Source of the DNA: Aphrocallistes beatrix
Lineage: Eukaryota; Porifera; Hexactinellida; Sceptrulophora; Aphrocallistidae
Direction of reading: 5' to 3'
Assembly (NCBI GenBank): GCA_963281255.1
Contig: OY725499.1
Span: forward strand, 3,677,148-3,741,147
DNA: 64,000 bases
The position numbers and the translations under genes are program-made. Shown here one piece after another: positions 63,921 through 64,000 of the stretch. How positions within the stretch are numbered: position 1 is the first letter of the stretch; each line of letters opens with the position of its first letter. The notes below the pieces were generated by a model, which saw only the letters and a list, made by a program, of their open reading frames with translations, had not been told where the DNA came from and searched no databases.

Positions 63921-64000
63921 ATCGGGTTATTTTGTCCATTTGATTGCACTGCCAAAACGACAAAATAACCCGATAGACAAAATAACCCGAAGACAAAAAA
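63913..64000. mobile_element. Start of a pogo-like element running off the window
   Basis: CAGTCGAAATCGGGTTATTT after TA, then internal inverted copies of GACAAAATAACCCGA. Same end type as 53985-54337. The right end is not in the window. Confidence 0.6.

Overview
The window looks like nuclear DNA of an animal, most likely a non-bilaterian such as a sponge; the lineage is an inference and I am not sure of it. The evidence is the AT-rich composition, TATA boxes 30-60 bp upstream of start codons, no bacterial ribosome-binding sites or operons, a full-length ABCC/MRP-type transporter, and animal-type mobile elements: mariner, hAT and pogo-like miniature elements, and a CR1/L2-like LINE scrap. Every recognisable gene reads as a single exon, including the 1312-residue transporter.

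Apart from that transporter, nearly every credible gene encodes a small membrane protein of 70-270 residues with one or two membrane segments. They fall into several tandemly duplicated families. Family A (871-4297, 9237-10004, and 46.9-49.6 kb on the minus strand) has two membrane segments around an ectodomain with four conserved cysteines. Family B (16.4-32.0 kb, ten plus-strand copies in three subfamilies) has two membrane segments, a charged helix and a tail with PY-like and acidic dileucine motifs. Family C (33.2-34.7 kb) and family D (36.6-38.8 kb) are different in the membrane part but carry the same kind of tail. Family E (51-63.7 kb) has a nearly invariant two-membrane-segment core with variable ends. 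Singletons lie at 11.8, 13.7, 41.4, 42.0, 43.3 and 45.0 kb.

Layout: 0-10 kb holds the end of an unknown gene, family A copies and the minus-strand transporter. A tandem duplication there also copied the last 33 codons of the transporter. 10-16 kb holds two singletons and a transposon-rich stretch. 16-32 kb is the family B array. Its first subfamily has a conserved promoter: an inverted repeat containing GATA-type sites, then a TATA box. 33-39 kb holds families C and D. 39-46 kb is sparse. 46.9-49.6 kb holds two more family A genes. 51-64 kb is the family E array, split by a 4.2-kb transposon with about 300-bp terminal inverted repeats and 6-bp target duplications, which itself contains two nested elements.

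The array shows birth-and-death evolution: nonsense mutations, a chimeric copy, tail losses and partial copies lie among intact genes. I infer that the locus produces a changing set of small surface or endosomal membrane proteins. In families B, C and D the tails look built to bind WW-domain (NEDD4-type) ubiquitin ligases and clathrin adaptors. Their biological role cannot be read from the sequence.
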